DNA of 64,000 nt from Acinetobacter sp. WCHA45 (GCF_002165255.2 NZ_CP028561.1:1-64000), one strand, 5' to 3'; numbered from the stretch's first letter, positions 25,713-35,247 are shown. The notes: generated by a model not told the origin, from the letters alone. Numbers and translations are program-made.

Positions 25713-25892
25713 GTTATTTGTTGCGAGTTAGATATAGGCTATTTTTCAAAAGAATGGAATATTTTAGAAGAAAAAGTTAGAGCTTTAAATATTGAACATA
25801 ATTTCAAAGAGATTTTTATATATGATAGCTCTACTGAAAAATCATTTACTATGAGTTAAATTGAGTCAATTTATAGTTTTAGGAAAATGATT

Positions 25893-26204
25893 ATGAAACT
25901 CAACTCTTTTTCTCCACTGCCTGAAGATGATGAAGAATTGCATCTCCCTGAGCTAGTGTATTGGGCATCCCTTGGTGATGTGGAACAAGTCGAGCAATTA
26001 TTGGTAGAGGGAATAGATCCAAACCAGACCGATGATGAAGGTTATAGCGCGCTTCAAGCTGCTGCCGAGAATGATCATTTAGCTGTCGTGAAGCTACTGG
26101 TGAGCAAAGGGGCTAATGTCGCTTATAAAGGTGAATACACCGCCTTACAGCTTGCTGAAATGGCAGAAAATACCGATGTGGTTGTCTATCTAAAAACTCT
26201 TTAA
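25893..26204 (+). CDS. Ankyrin-repeat protein
   Basis: Small soluble protein of 103 residues made of about three ankyrin repeats: PELVYWASLGDVEQVEQLL, the canonical EGYSALQAAAENDHLAVVKLL block, and a terminal EYTALQLAEMAENTDVVVYL. Ankyrin repeats mediate protein binding; no partner is indicated by the neighbours. Start ATG 25893 is chosen because AGGA is 8 bp upstream; ATG 25887 is too close to it. It follows the broken gene by 33 bp and has its own terminator. Confidence 0.85.
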   Translation: MKLNSFSPLPEDDEELHLPELVYWASLGDVEQVEQLLVEGIDPNQTDDEGYSALQAAAENDHLAVVKLLVSKGANVAYKGEYTALQLAEMAENTDVVVYLKTL

Positions 26205-26227
26205 ATCACGCATAAAATGATAAATAA

Positions 26228-26262
26228 AAAGAAGCCCCATCATCCTGACGGGGCTTCTTAGT
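26228..26262. terminator. Terminator after the ankyrin gene
   Basis: aagaagcccc and ggggcttctt pair across a 12-base loop, starting 25 bp after the stop codon. The 26263-26454 stretch beyond it shows no convincing gene. Confidence 0.75.
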
Positions 26263-26454
26263 ATTCAGCTTATTGTCGTTTATATTCCTTATGAACGACC
26301 GCTTCCTGCGTATTTTGTTATTTTCAATGAGACTTCCTGTCTCTCTATGCTTTATATGATATGTGAAAACTTTAGAATGGGATATTCGCCAATCGCTGAG
26401 ATTATTGTAGGTTTTGGCGTACATCAATCGGGAATGATGAAATGATAAGCGATA

Positions 26455-26480
26455 AAAAACGGAATCTATAGATTCCGTTT
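26455..26480 (-). terminator. Terminator of the outer-membrane protein gene
   Basis: aaacggaatc/gattccgttt with a TATA loop; on the minus strand it follows the stop codon by 16 bp and runs into a T tract. Confidence 0.85.
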
Positions 26481-26496
26481 CTCAGCTTATTAGGAT

Positions 26497-27249
26497 TTAG
26501 AAATGAACATCTAAACCGATATAAGGACCTTTAAAATTAAATTTAAGATCGTTTTTTTCGTAGTCATCTAATTTAATGTCTAAGATACGGTAGCCAGCTT
26601 TCAAGCCAACATCGACCAACAGATTATCAATAAAGTTATATTGTAATTCTGCTTGCGCATCGGTAATTTTAGTATCATTAAAGTTGCTATATAAGAGTTC
26701 TGCTTTGGCACTTAGACCAGTAAACGGCAGTTTTACACCCGCCGATCCATAGATCACAGGAACAGTTTTATCGATGTCTGTTTTGCTTAAACCGAGTGTT
26801 TTAACATCACCATTTAAACTGGTTGCGCCTAAACCAATATCTGCATTTACGATAGTATCCAAGATTTCATAATATAAAATGAAATCGGTATGGTCTATGT
26901 TCAAGTCATAAACTGGCTGACCTGCAACTTCATTTTCAGTTTGTGATTTTAAATTCACATAGCGAATTTTTGCATTTGGAATGAGTGGAATCGGGTGCTC
27001 AAATGCAAGCGAAATTTGAGCTGAGCCTTTACGGTCTAAATTATATTCTCGAGAGTTTGCGTAAGGATCCAATAGAAGATTATCTACGCCAGTTTGGTTG
27101 GATAAAGACGTTGTATTATTGGGTTGAACTTGATTCTTACCATCATAAGACCAATAGCTTGCATCTGCTTTCACGCCAATTACATCTGCTTGTGCTAGAT
27201 CACACAGACTTGTCCCTAAAGCTAAGATTGATATTTTTAATATTTTCAT
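26497..27249 (-). CDS. Outer-membrane beta-barrel protein (TIGR04219-like)
   Basis: 250-residue protein with a signal peptide (MKILKISILALGTSLCDLAQA, cleavage near AQADV) followed by alternating amphipathic strands and a C-terminal phenylalanine (YIGLDVHF), the marker of BAM-assembled barrels. Repeated patterns such as ADASYWSYDG and AELLYSNFNDTKITDAQAEL are typical strands. It resembles the TIGR04219 family of unknown role. It is monocistronic, with its own terminator, and divergent from the aldehyde dehydrogenase gene. Confidence 0.85.
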   Translation of the reverse strand: MKILKISILALGTSLCDLAQADVIGVKADASYWSYDGKNQVQPNNTTSLSNQTGVDNLLLDPYANSREYNLDRKGSAQISLAFEHPIPLIPNAKIRYVNLKSQTENEVAGQPVYDLNIDHTDFILYYEILDTIVNADIGLGATSLNGDVKTLGLSKTDIDKTVPVIYGSAGVKLPFTGLSAKAELLYSNFNDTKITDAQAELQYNFIDNLLVDVGLKAGYRILDIKLDDYEKNDLKFNFKGPYIGLDVHF

Positions 27250-27381
27250 TCAATTGTCCTAATTCATATCAAAAACCGTAATGAATTGTTGTGAATTCAT
27301 CAGTGATTGGGCGAATCATATAGTGATATTTGAAAATATACAGTAGTCTAATTTTAAATTTTAATTATGGGATGAAGAATA

Positions 27382-28824
27382 ATGACCGATGCACAAAATG
27401 TTGTGGATTATCCTTTGTATGTTGCAGGGAAAGCAGTAGCGACAGGTCAGTGGTTAGAAGTTCATGATAAATATACTAATACGGTCTATGCTCGAGTTGC
27501 GTTAGCAGATGAAAAAGTGTTGGAAAAAGCAATTTCTGCTTCAGTTAAAGCTGAGGTAGATATGGCGACGCTTAAGCCATTTGAAAAACAAAAAGTTCTA
27601 TTACATTGCGTTAAACGTTTTAATGAATTACGTGAAGAATTGACAGAAATATTGATTATTGAGGGGGGTAAGCCGCGAGGTGCCGCAAGTGCCGAAGTGG
27701 AACGTCTGATAAATACGTTCCAATTGGCTGCAGATGCGGTCACACAACTTGATGATGGTCGAATGTTGCCTTTGGCAGTAACGCCTGCGGCTGCTCGTTT
27801 TCGAGGTATGGTTAAGCATGTGCCAATTGGTGCAGTTTCGCTGATTAGCCCATTTAATTTCCCTTTAAATCTGGTTGCACACAAGATCGCACCTGCAATT
27901 GCAGCAGGTTGTCCATTTGTATTGAAGCCTGCGAGTTTGACACCGATCAGTGCATTAATGATTGCCAAAGTTTTGGCGGAAACTGATTTACCAAAAGGCT
28001 CATGGTCAGTGTTGCCTTGTGATCGCCAAGCAGCGGATATTTTGGTAACAGATGATCGTTTTAAATTACTCAGCTTTACGGGGTCAGATCAGGTTGGTTG
28101 GGACATGAAAGCGCGTGCAGGGCGCAAGAAAGTTACTTTGGAACTGGGTGGCAACGCTGCGGTTCTGATCGATGCAGATACCGTGATTGATGAGGCGCTG
28201 ATTGATCGTTTGATCAGTGCCGCTTATGGGCATGCAGGGCAAGTTTGTATCAGTGTGCAGCGGATTTTAGTGCATGCTGATCTTTATGTGGAAGTGAAAA
28301 AGAAACTGATTGCGAAACTGAAAAAAATTAAAGTAGATGATCCAAAGCTCAATACCACATTGGTAGGTCCGATGATTAAGGAAGCTGAAGCTGTTCGCCT
28401 GAAAAAATGGGTTGATAAAGCCGAGAAAAAAGGGGCAAAGGTTCTGACGGGAGGACATTTACAAGGTGTATTATTTGAACCGACTTTACTGGAGAATGTT
28501 GATGCCAAACTAGAAATCTATAAGGATGAAGCATTTGGCCCCGTTGCCATTTTAGAAAAATTTAAAGAGTTTGAGCAGGGTATTAATACAATTAATCAAA
28601 GTCGTTTTGGTTTACAGGCAGGGGTATATACGCAAAATCTGAATAAAATGCTGTATGCATGGGATCATTTGCATGTTGGTGGAGTCATCATTAATGATGT
28701 GCCTACATTCCGTGTCGATAACATGCCGTATGGCGGTGTGAAAGACTCAGGCTTAGGTCGCGAAGGAATTCACTCAGCGATTCGTGATATGCAAGAAGAA
28801 CGCTTGCTCGCAATTAAACAATAA
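27382..28824 (+). CDS. NAD(P)-dependent aldehyde dehydrogenase
   Basis: Cytoplasmic enzyme oxidising an aldehyde to a carboxylate or acyl derivative. The 480-residue product has the ALDH fold motifs: SPFNFPLNLVAHKIAPAIA (NAD-binding start), FTGSDQVGWDMK, the general-base Glu254 in LELGGNAAVL, the nucleophile Cys289 in HAGQVCISVQR, and DEAFGPVAIL in the C-terminal part. The substrate cannot be deduced; C-terminal loops do not match betaine, succinate-semialdehyde or acetaldehyde enzymes that I know well. A ribosome binding site GGGATGAAG lies just before the ATG. Downstream is a long non-coding stretch before the NSS transporter. Confidence 0.9.
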   Translation: MTDAQNVVDYPLYVAGKAVATGQWLEVHDKYTNTVYARVALADEKVLEKAISASVKAEVDMATLKPFEKQKVLLHCVKRFNELREELTEILIIEGGKPRGAASAEVERLINTFQLAADAVTQLDDGRMLPLAVTPAAARFRGMVKHVPIGAVSLISPFNFPLNLVAHKIAPAIAAGCPFVLKPASLTPISALMIAKVLAETDLPKGSWSVLPCDRQAADILVTDDRFKLLSFTGSDQVGWDMKARAGRKKVTLELGGNAAVLIDADTVIDEALIDRLISAAYGHAGQVCISVQRILVHADLYVEVKKKLIAKLKKIKVDDPKLNTTLVGPMIKEAEAVRLKKWVDKAEKKGAKVLTGGHLQGVLFEPTLLENVDAKLEIYKDEAFGPVAILEKFKEFEQGINTINQSRFGLQAGVYTQNLNKMLYAWDHLHVGGVIINDVPTFRVDNMPYGGVKDSGLGREGIHSAIRDMQEERLLAIKQ

Positions 28825-29047
28825 AATAGAAGTTCAAGCGGAGTTCTGGCTTCGCTTGATTAGGTTGTATACTTGATTTTATAAATTGACTGTAAGGTCA
28901 AAATTTCATTCAGTTAAAAAATAATCAGTTATTTAAAAAACATAATTTTTCAGACAGAAATTACAGTAAAAAGAAATAAAAACAGGTATTGTTCGGCTAT
29001 TAAAAAGCAGAAAAACAAAATCCAATCTTTAAGGAAGATGGTTTGGT

Positions 29048-29119
29048 TTTTGCTTGTTTGTTCATGAAAATGAGAGGCCCAAAAGGTTGGAATTTCATGC
29101 AAGCAAAACAATATTTTTT
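29048..29119 (+). promoter_or_regulatory. Structured leader/attenuator before the NSS transporter
   Basis: Within the 373-bp gene-free stretch 28825-29197, ttttgcttg pairs with caagcaaaa and, after a 6-base bulge on one side, catgaaa pairs with tttcatg. A run of six T follows at 29114-29119. This could be the distal terminator of the aldehyde dehydrogenase transcript or an attenuator in the transporter leader. Otherwise the stretch holds a weak tcaagcg/cgcttga repeat near 28833 and nothing else I can support. Confidence 0.5.
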
Positions 29120-29197
29120 ATGGCACTTTTCATGTCTGTTGGATAATAAAACCTAACGCAGTATGAAAAATGCCAGCGGTATATATTTAGGTGTCAT

Positions 29198-30676
29198 ATG
29201 GCAGATTCTCGTGAAAACTGGACATCACGATCTGGTTTTATTATTGCAGCCGTTGGTTCGGCTGTAGGTTTAGGTAATATTTGGCGCTTTCCTTATGTTG
29301 CCTACGAAAATGGTGGTGGTGCGTTTCTTATTCCGTATTTACTCGCACTAATTACGGCTGGTTTACCTCTTTTATTTTTAGATTATGCGACTGGACATCG
29401 TAGTACAGGCTCACCCCCTAAAGCATATCGTGCTTTATTTAAAGGTGGTGAAACACTAGGTTGGTGGCAAGTCTGTGTCTGTATCATTATTGGTTTGTAC
29501 TATGCTAGCGTACTGACGTGGGCGGGAAGTTATGTGTATTTCTCGATTGGTCAGGCGTGGGGCAGTGACCCAGAAAGTTTCTTCTTTAATACGTACTTAC
29601 AGACCTCGAAAGCAACTGGCTTTGATTTGCAGTTTGTCAGCCATTTATTTTGGCCAATTGTTGGGATTTGGGCGCTGACCTTAGTGATTTTGTATGGTGG
29701 TGTTAAAAAAGGTGTTGAATTATCAAATAAGATTTTCATGCCTTTGTTATTCGTCCTGTTCACAGTTCTGGTAATTCAATCATTACGTTTACCTGGTGCC
29801 GCTGAAGGCTTAAATGCATTCTTCACGCCGAACTGGTCTGCGATGATGGACTATAAAGTGTGGCTGGCGGCGTATGGCCATACATTCTTCTCGCTATCCG
29901 TTGGCTTCGGGATCATGGTGACATACTCCTCTTACTTAAAGCCGAAAACCAATTTAACAGGTTCGGGGTTGATCGTTGGTTTTGCCAATGCTTCAACTGA
30001 GATCTTGGCCGGTATTGGTATTTTTGCAGCATTGGGTTTTATGGCTCATACCGCGGGTAAAGAAGTACAAGATGTCGTCAGTGGTGGTATTGGTCTGGCA
30101 TTTATTGCCTTTCCAAAAATCATTTCAAGCTTGGGTGCAGGTGCAGATTTATTTGGTCTATTGTTCTTCTCTTCGCTTTTTGTCGCTGGTATTTCTTCCA
30201 TGGTCAGTATCTTGGAAGTACCGATTGCAGCCATGCAAGATAAGTTAAAATGGAGCCGCAAGAAAGCAGTAACCATCATTGGTGGTGGTAGCGCACTCGT
30301 TTCAGTTATCTTATTTTCAAGCGTAAATGCGATTAAACTGGTTGATATTGTGGATCACTTTATCAATAACATCGGGATTATTGGTGGTGCATTATTATCC
30401 ATCATCAGTGTGGCTTGGTTTAAGCGTTCAGCTTTAATCGAACTTCGTGATCATGTGAACCGTATTTCGACGATTCAATTGGGTAAAGGTTGGGATTTCA
30501 CTTTAACTGTGATCACCTCTTTGATCTTATTAACCACATTGAGCATGACTGTGTTTAACTTGGTCAAAAATGGTTACGATACGTATAGCATGAGCTTGCA
30601 AGGTATCTTTGGGTGGGGCAGTGTGATTTTCTGTGCTGTCGTTGCAGTTATACTCAGCAAAATGAAAGATCGCTAG
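29198..30676 (+). CDS. Sodium-dependent transporter of the NSS family
   Basis: Inner-membrane Na+-coupled importer of the neurotransmitter:sodium symporter family. The 492-residue product starts with the family signature GFIIAAVGSAVGLGNIWRF and has about 11-12 hydrophobic segments with a LeuT-like layout. The immediately following small gene (10 bp apart) encodes a MetS-like subunit, so by analogy with MetP/MetS of Corynebacterium the substrate may be methionine or alanine; that is inference. ATG 29198 has AGG at a suitable distance. A structured leader precedes it. Confidence 0.92.
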   Translation: MADSRENWTSRSGFIIAAVGSAVGLGNIWRFPYVAYENGGGAFLIPYLLALITAGLPLLFLDYATGHRSTGSPPKAYRALFKGGETLGWWQVCVCIIIGLYYASVLTWAGSYVYFSIGQAWGSDPESFFFNTYLQTSKATGFDLQFVSHLFWPIVGIWALTLVILYGGVKKGVELSNKIFMPLLFVLFTVLVIQSLRLPGAAEGLNAFFTPNWSAMMDYKVWLAAYGHTFFSLSVGFGIMVTYSSYLKPKTNLTGSGLIVGFANASTEILAGIGIFAALGFMAHTAGKEVQDVVSGGIGLAFIAFPKIISSLGAGADLFGLLFFSSLFVAGISSMVSILEVPIAAMQDKLKWSRKKAVTIIGGGSALVSVILFSSVNAIKLVDIVDHFINNIGIIGGALLSIISVAWFKRSALIELRDHVNRISTIQLGKGWDFTLTVITSLILLTTLSMTVFNLVKNGYDTYSMSLQGIFGWGSVIFCAVVAVILSKMKDR

Positions 30677-30686
30677 GAGCGCAGTT

Positions 30687-30830
30687 ATGAATACTTCAGC
30701 AATCGTAATGATGATTATTTCAATGGTGTTTTTATGGGGTGGACTCGCTTTGTCGATTCGCCACCTGATGAAGAATCCAGAAGATTTAGATGATGTTCTT
30801 GAAGAAGTTAAAGATCATCATACGCTTTAA
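30687..30830 (+). CDS. metS: Small NSS-transporter subunit, MetS-like
   Basis: 47-residue peptide starting at ATG 30687 with a ribosome binding site AGGAGC that overlaps the end of the transporter gene. Seen: a single membrane helix (MNTSAIVMMIISMVFLWGG) followed by the amphipathic IRHLMKNPED and an acidic tail ending HHTL. It matches the MetS family of methionine/alanine importer small subunits, which partner with NSS carriers. The 10-bp spacing and the shared terminator make one operon certain enough. Its small size makes it easy to overlook. Confidence 0.88.
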   Translation: MNTSAIVMMIISMVFLWGGLALSIRHLMKNPEDLDDVLEEVKDHHTL

Positions 30831-30839
30831 AATAGATTC

Positions 30840-30872
30840 AAAAACAGCAGGCTTTGAAGCCTGCTTTTTTAT
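30840..30872. terminator. Bidirectional terminator between metS and rsmB
   Basis: gcaggctt/aagcctgc stem flanked by A and T tracts; serves the + strand transporter operon and the - strand fmt-rsmB operon. Confidence 0.9.
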
Positions 30873-30877
30873 TTTGA

Positions 30878-32185
30878 TTATGCCAATTTTTTAATTCGGC
30901 AATAATAGAAACCATCGCCAGAGTGCGCAGACGGTAATAATTGGCGACCATAAGTCTGTTCAATACCCCAATCCGCATTGATTTTAATTTCTTCGGCATT
31001 GGCATGTGCGGCGAAGAATGCCGCCATTTGCTGTTCATTCTCAGCTTTTAGAATGGAGCAGGTGATATACAACAGCGTTCCACCAACTTTGAGTTGTTGC
31101 CACATTTGTTGAAGAATCTGTTTTTGTAATTCAACCGTTTGTGCGATATCGGTTGATTGTCTGAGCAGACGAATATCGGGGTGGCGACGAATCACACCTG
31201 TTGCAGAACAAGGTGCATCCAGCACGATACAATCGACGGGTTCTGGTGTCTGCCAAGTGGTGGCATCAGCGGTAATAATCTCAACATTGTTGTCATTTAA
31301 GGCAAGACGTTCTAAATTTTCAGAAACACGCAATAAACGTTTGGCATCATGATCCAGCGCAATCAGTTTTTGAGGGTTAAAGCGCTCAACAATATGCGCA
31401 GTTTTGCCACCTGGTGCAGCACAGGCATCGACAACAACTTTATTATCTAAATTCGGTAAAAGCATCGCGCACAATTGGGCATGTTCATCCTGAACAGAAA
31501 AACCGCCTTCTTCAAAACCCGGTAAATGGGTAATATTGCCCGTTTGCTCCAAAACAATACCCACATCTGAAAGCGTGCAAGCACGAGCATCAATCTGCTC
31601 TTCGTCCAAAATCTCTAAATATTCGTTACGACTGACTTGGCGTTGATTGATGCGGAGAGTGAGTGGAGCGACTTGTTTTAAGGCTTGGCATAGAGTCTCT
31701 GCTTGCTCAGGCCAATCTTTTTTAAGTCGCTTGAATAACCAGCTTGGTAAACCATGCGTACTATTCAAAGCTGTTTGAAATTCCGCTGTTTCACGTGAAA
31801 CACGACGCAGAATCGCATTCACCAAACCACTCATGGGTTCGAAACCGAGTTGCTTAGCCGCATTTACCGTTTCTGAAATCGCAGCATGTACCGGAATGCG
31901 CGTACATAAAATTTGATATAAACCTAGATATAAACAACTTTCGAGTGCTTCATTGTCTAATGGCTTTGTGAGCAACGGTAAGGTAATGGCTTTTAACGAA
32001 TACCATTGGCGTAAACAACCTAAAGTAAGCTCATGATATAAACCACGGTCACGTTCAGAAACGATATTGATATGTTGATTTAAAACGGAAGACAAAGATT
32101 GCCCATTTTGAACAGCCAAAAGTGTTTTGATCACTTGCGCACGCAGGTTCAAATTTTTTGCAGATGATTGATTCGATTGGCTCAT
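30878..32185 (-). CDS. rsmB: 16S rRNA (cytosine-967-C5)-methyltransferase
   Basis: SAM-dependent methyltransferase acting on C967 of 16S rRNA. The 435-residue product has an N-terminal NusB-like RNA-binding domain, the SAM motif VDACAAPGGKTAHI, the motif IV LDAPCSATGVIRRHPDI with catalytic-site Cys, and the motif VI YITCSILKAEN with the nucleophilic Cys. It overlaps the end of fmt by 4 bp (translational coupling), the conserved fmt-rsmB pair. A perfect parS palindrome sits inside at 31787-31802. Confidence 0.96.
   Translation of the reverse strand: MSQSNQSSAKNLNLRAQVIKTLLAVQNGQSLSSVLNQHINIVSERDRGLYHELTLGCLRQWYSLKAITLPLLTKPLDNEALESCLYLGLYQILCTRIPVHAAISETVNAAKQLGFEPMSGLVNAILRRVSRETAEFQTALNSTHGLPSWLFKRLKKDWPEQAETLCQALKQVAPLTLRINQRQVSRNEYLEILDEEQIDARACTLSDVGIVLEQTGNITHLPGFEEGGFSVQDEHAQLCAMLLPNLDNKVVVDACAAPGGKTAHIVERFNPQKLIALDHDAKRLLRVSENLERLALNDNNVEIITADATTWQTPEPVDCIVLDAPCSATGVIRRHPDIRLLRQSTDIAQTVELQKQILQQMWQQLKVGGTLLYITCSILKAENEQQMAAFFAAHANAEEIKINADWGIEQTYGRQLLPSAHSGDGFYYCRIKKLA
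31787..31802. other. Perfect parS site inside rsmB
   Basis: tgtttcacgtgaaaca is a perfect 16-bp palindrome and the exact chromosomal parS consensus. It would bind ParB about 32 kb from dnaA. It codes for ordinary residues of RsmB (around VSRETAEF), so the site is embedded without disturbing the protein. Confidence 0.93.
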
Positions 32186-33144
32186 GGAAGAATTTGTCCA
32201 AGATGTAATTTTTGGGTTTGAGCTATTTGAACTGGATTGAGGGCTTTAGCACCTGGCCATTGCAAACTGGTTAAGCACACTGTGCTATTGTCGCCACAGG
32301 CAACATGTACGCCTTGTTTATCAATTGCTATGATTTCACCCAATTGAGCATCCGTTTTACTGTGTTCAGATAGGATCGAATTCCAAACCCTTAAAGCATT
32401 GCTTTCATCCAGTTGGATAAAAGCCACGGGCCAAGGATTAAAAGCCCGAATATTACGATCGATTTGACTAGCATTCACACTCCAATCAATCCGAGCTTCT
32501 GCTTTAATCAATTTATGTGCATAGACGGTGAGTGCTTCATCTTGTACTTCACGTTTTTCGATAAAATCCTGCAAGCTTTGCTCTGATTCAAGCACGGTAC
32601 AAATCGCTTCTGCACCCTGAATGGCCAGTTTGTCATGCAATGTGGCAGAGGTATCTTCCGCAGTAATTGGGCAATAGGTTTTATACATCATATCGCCCGT
32701 ATCTAAACCTGCCGCCATTTGCATGATGGTGATACCTGTTTCAGCATCTCCTGTTGCGATTGCACGTTGAATCGGAGCTGCTCCACGCCAACGAGGTAAT
32801 AGAGAACCGTGAATGTTTAAACAACCGTACTTTGGGGTATCTAAAACGGCTTGTGGCAAGATCAGACCGTAAGCAGCGACTACCATGACATCAGCGCCTA
32901 GAGCAGCGAGTTCTTGTCGAGCTGCCAAGCCTTCTTCGGTAGACGCTTTAAAATTCAAAGGTTGGTAAACGGGTAAATCGTGTTCAAGTGCAAGTTGCTT
33001 TACAGGCGATGGCGTTAATTTTTGTCCACGACCTGCCTTACGGTCAGGCTGGGTATAAACCGCGATAATCTGGTGCGGGGTTTTTAATAATGCCGCCAAT
33101 GCGGTTGCCGCAAATTCAGGCGTACCAGCAAAAATGATCTTCAC
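32182..33144 (-). CDS. fmt: Methionyl-tRNA formyltransferase
   Basis: Formylates initiator Met-tRNA using 10-formyl-THF. The 320-residue product has the N-terminal MKIIFAGTPEFAA, the catalytic/formyl-binding block NIHGSLLPRWRGAAPIQRAI near 108-127 (Asn, His), Asp in AGLDTGDMM, and a C-terminal OB-like domain. It starts the fmt-rsmB operon and overlaps rsmB by 4 bp. def is not upstream in this window, unlike in many relatives where def-fmt-rsmB are together. Confidence 0.97.
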   Translation of the reverse strand: MKIIFAGTPEFAATALAALLKTPHQIIAVYTQPDRKAGRGQKLTPSPVKQLALEHDLPVYQPLNFKASTEEGLAARQELAALGADVMVVAAYGLILPQAVLDTPKYGCLNIHGSLLPRWRGAAPIQRAIATGDAETGITIMQMAAGLDTGDMMYKTYCPITAEDTSATLHDKLAIQGAEAICTVLESEQSLQDFIEKREVQDEALTVYAHKLIKAEARIDWSVNASQIDRNIRAFNPWPVAFIQLDESNALRVWNSILSEHSKTDAQLGEIIAIDKQGVHVACGDNSTVCLTSLQWPGAKALNPVQIAQTQKLHLGQILP

Positions 33145-33355
33145 AAAGATAATCCACAGAAAAATTGCCCCAAATTATAAGCCAAAAAGCCACTAGCCCC
33201 TAATTAGGTGAAAGGAATTGTCTTTGAACAAAAAAAGATAGGTTCGCTGGTCATCAGTTAAACGATAACTTGTAGTATGATGGGAAAAGCTCAGTATCAT
33301 TTCGCCAGAGAGAATGTCCTATTCATCTCGAGCACAAACTTGTTGGGAATAAAAA

Positions 33356-35185
33356 ATGCCTGATTATCGTTCGAAAACATCAACACATGGAAGAAATATG
33401 GCTGGCGCGCGCGGTTTATGGCGTGCGACAGGTATGAAAGATGAAGATTTTGGCAAACCAATTATTGCGGTCGTCAACTCATTTACCCAATTCGTTCCAG
33501 GTCACGTGCATCTTAAAGATTTAGGGCAACTGGTTGCACGAGAAATTGAAGCTGCTGGTGGTGTAGCGAAAGAATTTAATACCATCGCGGTAGATGATGG
33601 TATTGCGATGGGGCATGACGGCATGTTGTATTCATTGCCATCACGTGATTTGATTGCGGACTCAGTTGAATACATGGTCAATGCCCATTGTGCCGATGCC
33701 ATGGTGTGTATCTCGAACTGTGACAAGATCACACCGGGAATGCTGATGGCTGCAATGCGCTTGAATATCCCAGTGGTGTTCGTGTCTGGCGGTCCGATGG
33801 AAGCGGGTAAAGTCAAATTCCGTGGTGATGAAAAGGCAATCGACTTAGTTGATGCCATGGTCGTTGCAGCAGATGAAAGCTATACCGATGAAGAAGTTGC
33901 AGCATTTGAGCGTTCGGCATGTCCGACGTGTGGTTCATGTTCGGGTATGTTTACTGCAAACTCAATGAACTGTCTAACTGAAGCTTTGGGTTTATCATTG
34001 CCGGGTAATGGTTCTATTGTTGCAACTCACGCTAACCGTGAAAAATTGTTCTTAAAAGCGGGTCGTTTAGTGGTTGAACTAGCGAAACGTTATTATGAAC
34101 AAAATGACGACAGCATTCTGCCACGCTCAATTGCAACCAAAGCCGCTTTTGAAAATGCGATGACTTTGGATATTGCAATGGGTGGTTCTACCAATACCGT
34201 ATTGCATTTGCTTGCTGCTGCACATGAAGCAGAAGTTGATTTCACTATGGATGATATCGACAATTTATCTCGTAAAGTACCTGTATTGTCTAAAGTTGCA
34301 CCTGCAAAGTCGGATGTGCATATGGAAGATGTACACCGTGCTGGGGGTATCATGGCGATCTTGGGTGAACTCGATCGTGCAGGTTTGTTGCAAACCTCAG
34401 TTCCAACTGTACATGAAAAAACCTTAAAAGATGCCTTAGACAAGTGGGATATTATCCGCACTGAAGATGCAGATGTTTATGAGTTCTATCGCTCATCACC
34501 GGGTGGTGTTCCAACTCAAGTGGCATTCTCACAAAACCGTTATTATTCAACTTTGGATGGTGACCGTGAGAAAGGTGTGATTCGTAATGCTGAACATGCT
34601 TTCTCTAAAGATGGTGGTTTGGCAGTCCTTTATGGCAACATCGCTTTAGATGGTTGTATCGTCAAAACTGCGGGTGTGGATGAATCGATTCTTAAATTCA
34701 CGGGTACAGCGCGTGTTTTTGAAAGCCAAGATTCAGCGGTTGAAGCGATTTTAGATCATAAGATCGTGGCAGGTGACATCGTTGTCATTCGTTATGAAGG
34801 CCCACGTGGTGGTCCAGGCATGCAGGAAATGTTGTACCCAACCAGTTACTTGAAGTCGAAAGGTTTGGGTAAGGACTGTGCGTTGATTACTGATGGTCGC
34901 TTCTCTGGTGGTTCTTCAGGTTTATCAATTGGTCACGTGTCTCCAGAAGCAGCGGAAGGTGGTGCAATTGGTCTGGTTGAAGATGGTGATACTATCCAAA
35001 TTGATATTCCGAATCGTACCATTCACCTTGATGTTGATGATGCAACCATGGCGCACCGCCGTACAGCTCAAGAAGCCAAAGGTTGGCATCCAGCGGAAGA
35101 GCGTAAGCGAAAAGTTTCAAAATCTTTGAAAATTTATGCTTTGCATTCAACCAGTGCTGCGAAAGGTGCTGTACGCGTTCTGTAA
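33356..35185 (+). CDS. ilvD: Dihydroxy-acid dehydratase
   Basis: Iron-sulfur dehydratase of valine, leucine and isoleucine synthesis (dihydroxy acid to 2-keto acid). The 609-residue product has the cluster-ligand motifs [12 protein letters not shown] near 122-133 and [18 protein letters not shown] near 194-211, SLPGNGS, and the substrate-loop [19 protein letters not shown] near 517-535. The second motif reads [11 protein letters not shown], as in the E. coli-type enzymes. It is monocistronic, with its own terminator. The 211-bp upstream region shows no obvious leader peptide attenuator. Confidence 0.97.
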   Translation: MPDYRSKTSTHGRNMAGARGLWRATGMKDEDFGKPIIAVVNSFTQFVPGHVHLKDLGQLVAREIEAAGGVAKEFNTIAVDDGIAMGHDGMLYSLPSRDLIADSVEYMVNAHCADAMVCISNCDKITPGMLMAAMRLNIPVVFVSGGPMEAGKVKFRGDEKAIDLVDAMVVAADESYTDEEVAAFERSACPTCGSCSGMFTANSMNCLTEALGLSLPGNGSIVATHANREKLFLKAGRLVVELAKRYYEQNDDSILPRSIATKAAFENAMTLDIAMGGSTNTVLHLLAAAHEAEVDFTMDDIDNLSRKVPVLSKVAPAKSDVHMEDVHRAGGIMAILGELDRAGLLQTSVPTVHEKTLKDALDKWDIIRTEDADVYEFYRSSPGGVPTQVAFSQNRYYSTLDGDREKGVIRNAEHAFSKDGGLAVLYGNIALDGCIVKTAGVDESILKFTGTARVFESQDSAVEAILDHKIVAGDIVVIRYEGPRGGPGMQEMLYPTSYLKSKGLGKDCALITDGRFSGGSSGLSIGHVSPEAAEGGAIGLVEDGDTIQIDIPNRTIHLDVDDATMAHRRTAQEAKGWHPAEERKRKVSKSLKIYALHSTSAAKGAVRVL

Positions 35186-35212
35186 ACTATTGCTAAGCGA
35201 CAATGTTTATCA

Positions 35213-35247
35213 TCCCTCTTTATTACGATAAAGAGGGACTTTTTTCT
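35213..35247 (+). terminator. ilvD terminator
   Basis: tccctcttta/taaagaggga around a short loop, then cTTTTTTC. Confidence 0.9.

Larger units (their letters stand above)
24160..25859 (+). pseudogene. Unrecognised gene broken three times (nonsense, frameshift, IS)
   Basis: ATG 24160 opens a frame (MKQLDWQDEA) ended by TAA at 24190-24192; the same frame then continues to 24498 (through KDRYVDGLEFCRIAYDLFEY). Near 24474-24498 the reading moves to another frame (EYLVRELLNKQGYCYAADG), and at 24690 it is cut by an IS. Removing the IS and one 9-bp repeat rejoins that frame cleanly (ILVIC|CELDIGYFSKEW) to a stop at 25857-25859. The ancestral protein would be about 220 residues. It is AT-rich, has no membrane segments, and I do not recognise the family. 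The position just after the rRNA terminator and the codon use suggest accessory DNA. Function unknown. Confidence 0.75.

Noticed and set aside
26206..26427. 73-residue minus-strand frame between the ankyrin and outer-membrane genes
   Set aside because: Reads through a perfect terminator hairpin; composition not protein-like.
33140..33160. DnaA-box-like taatccaca upstream of fmt
   Set aside because: Single, inexact copy; chance match.
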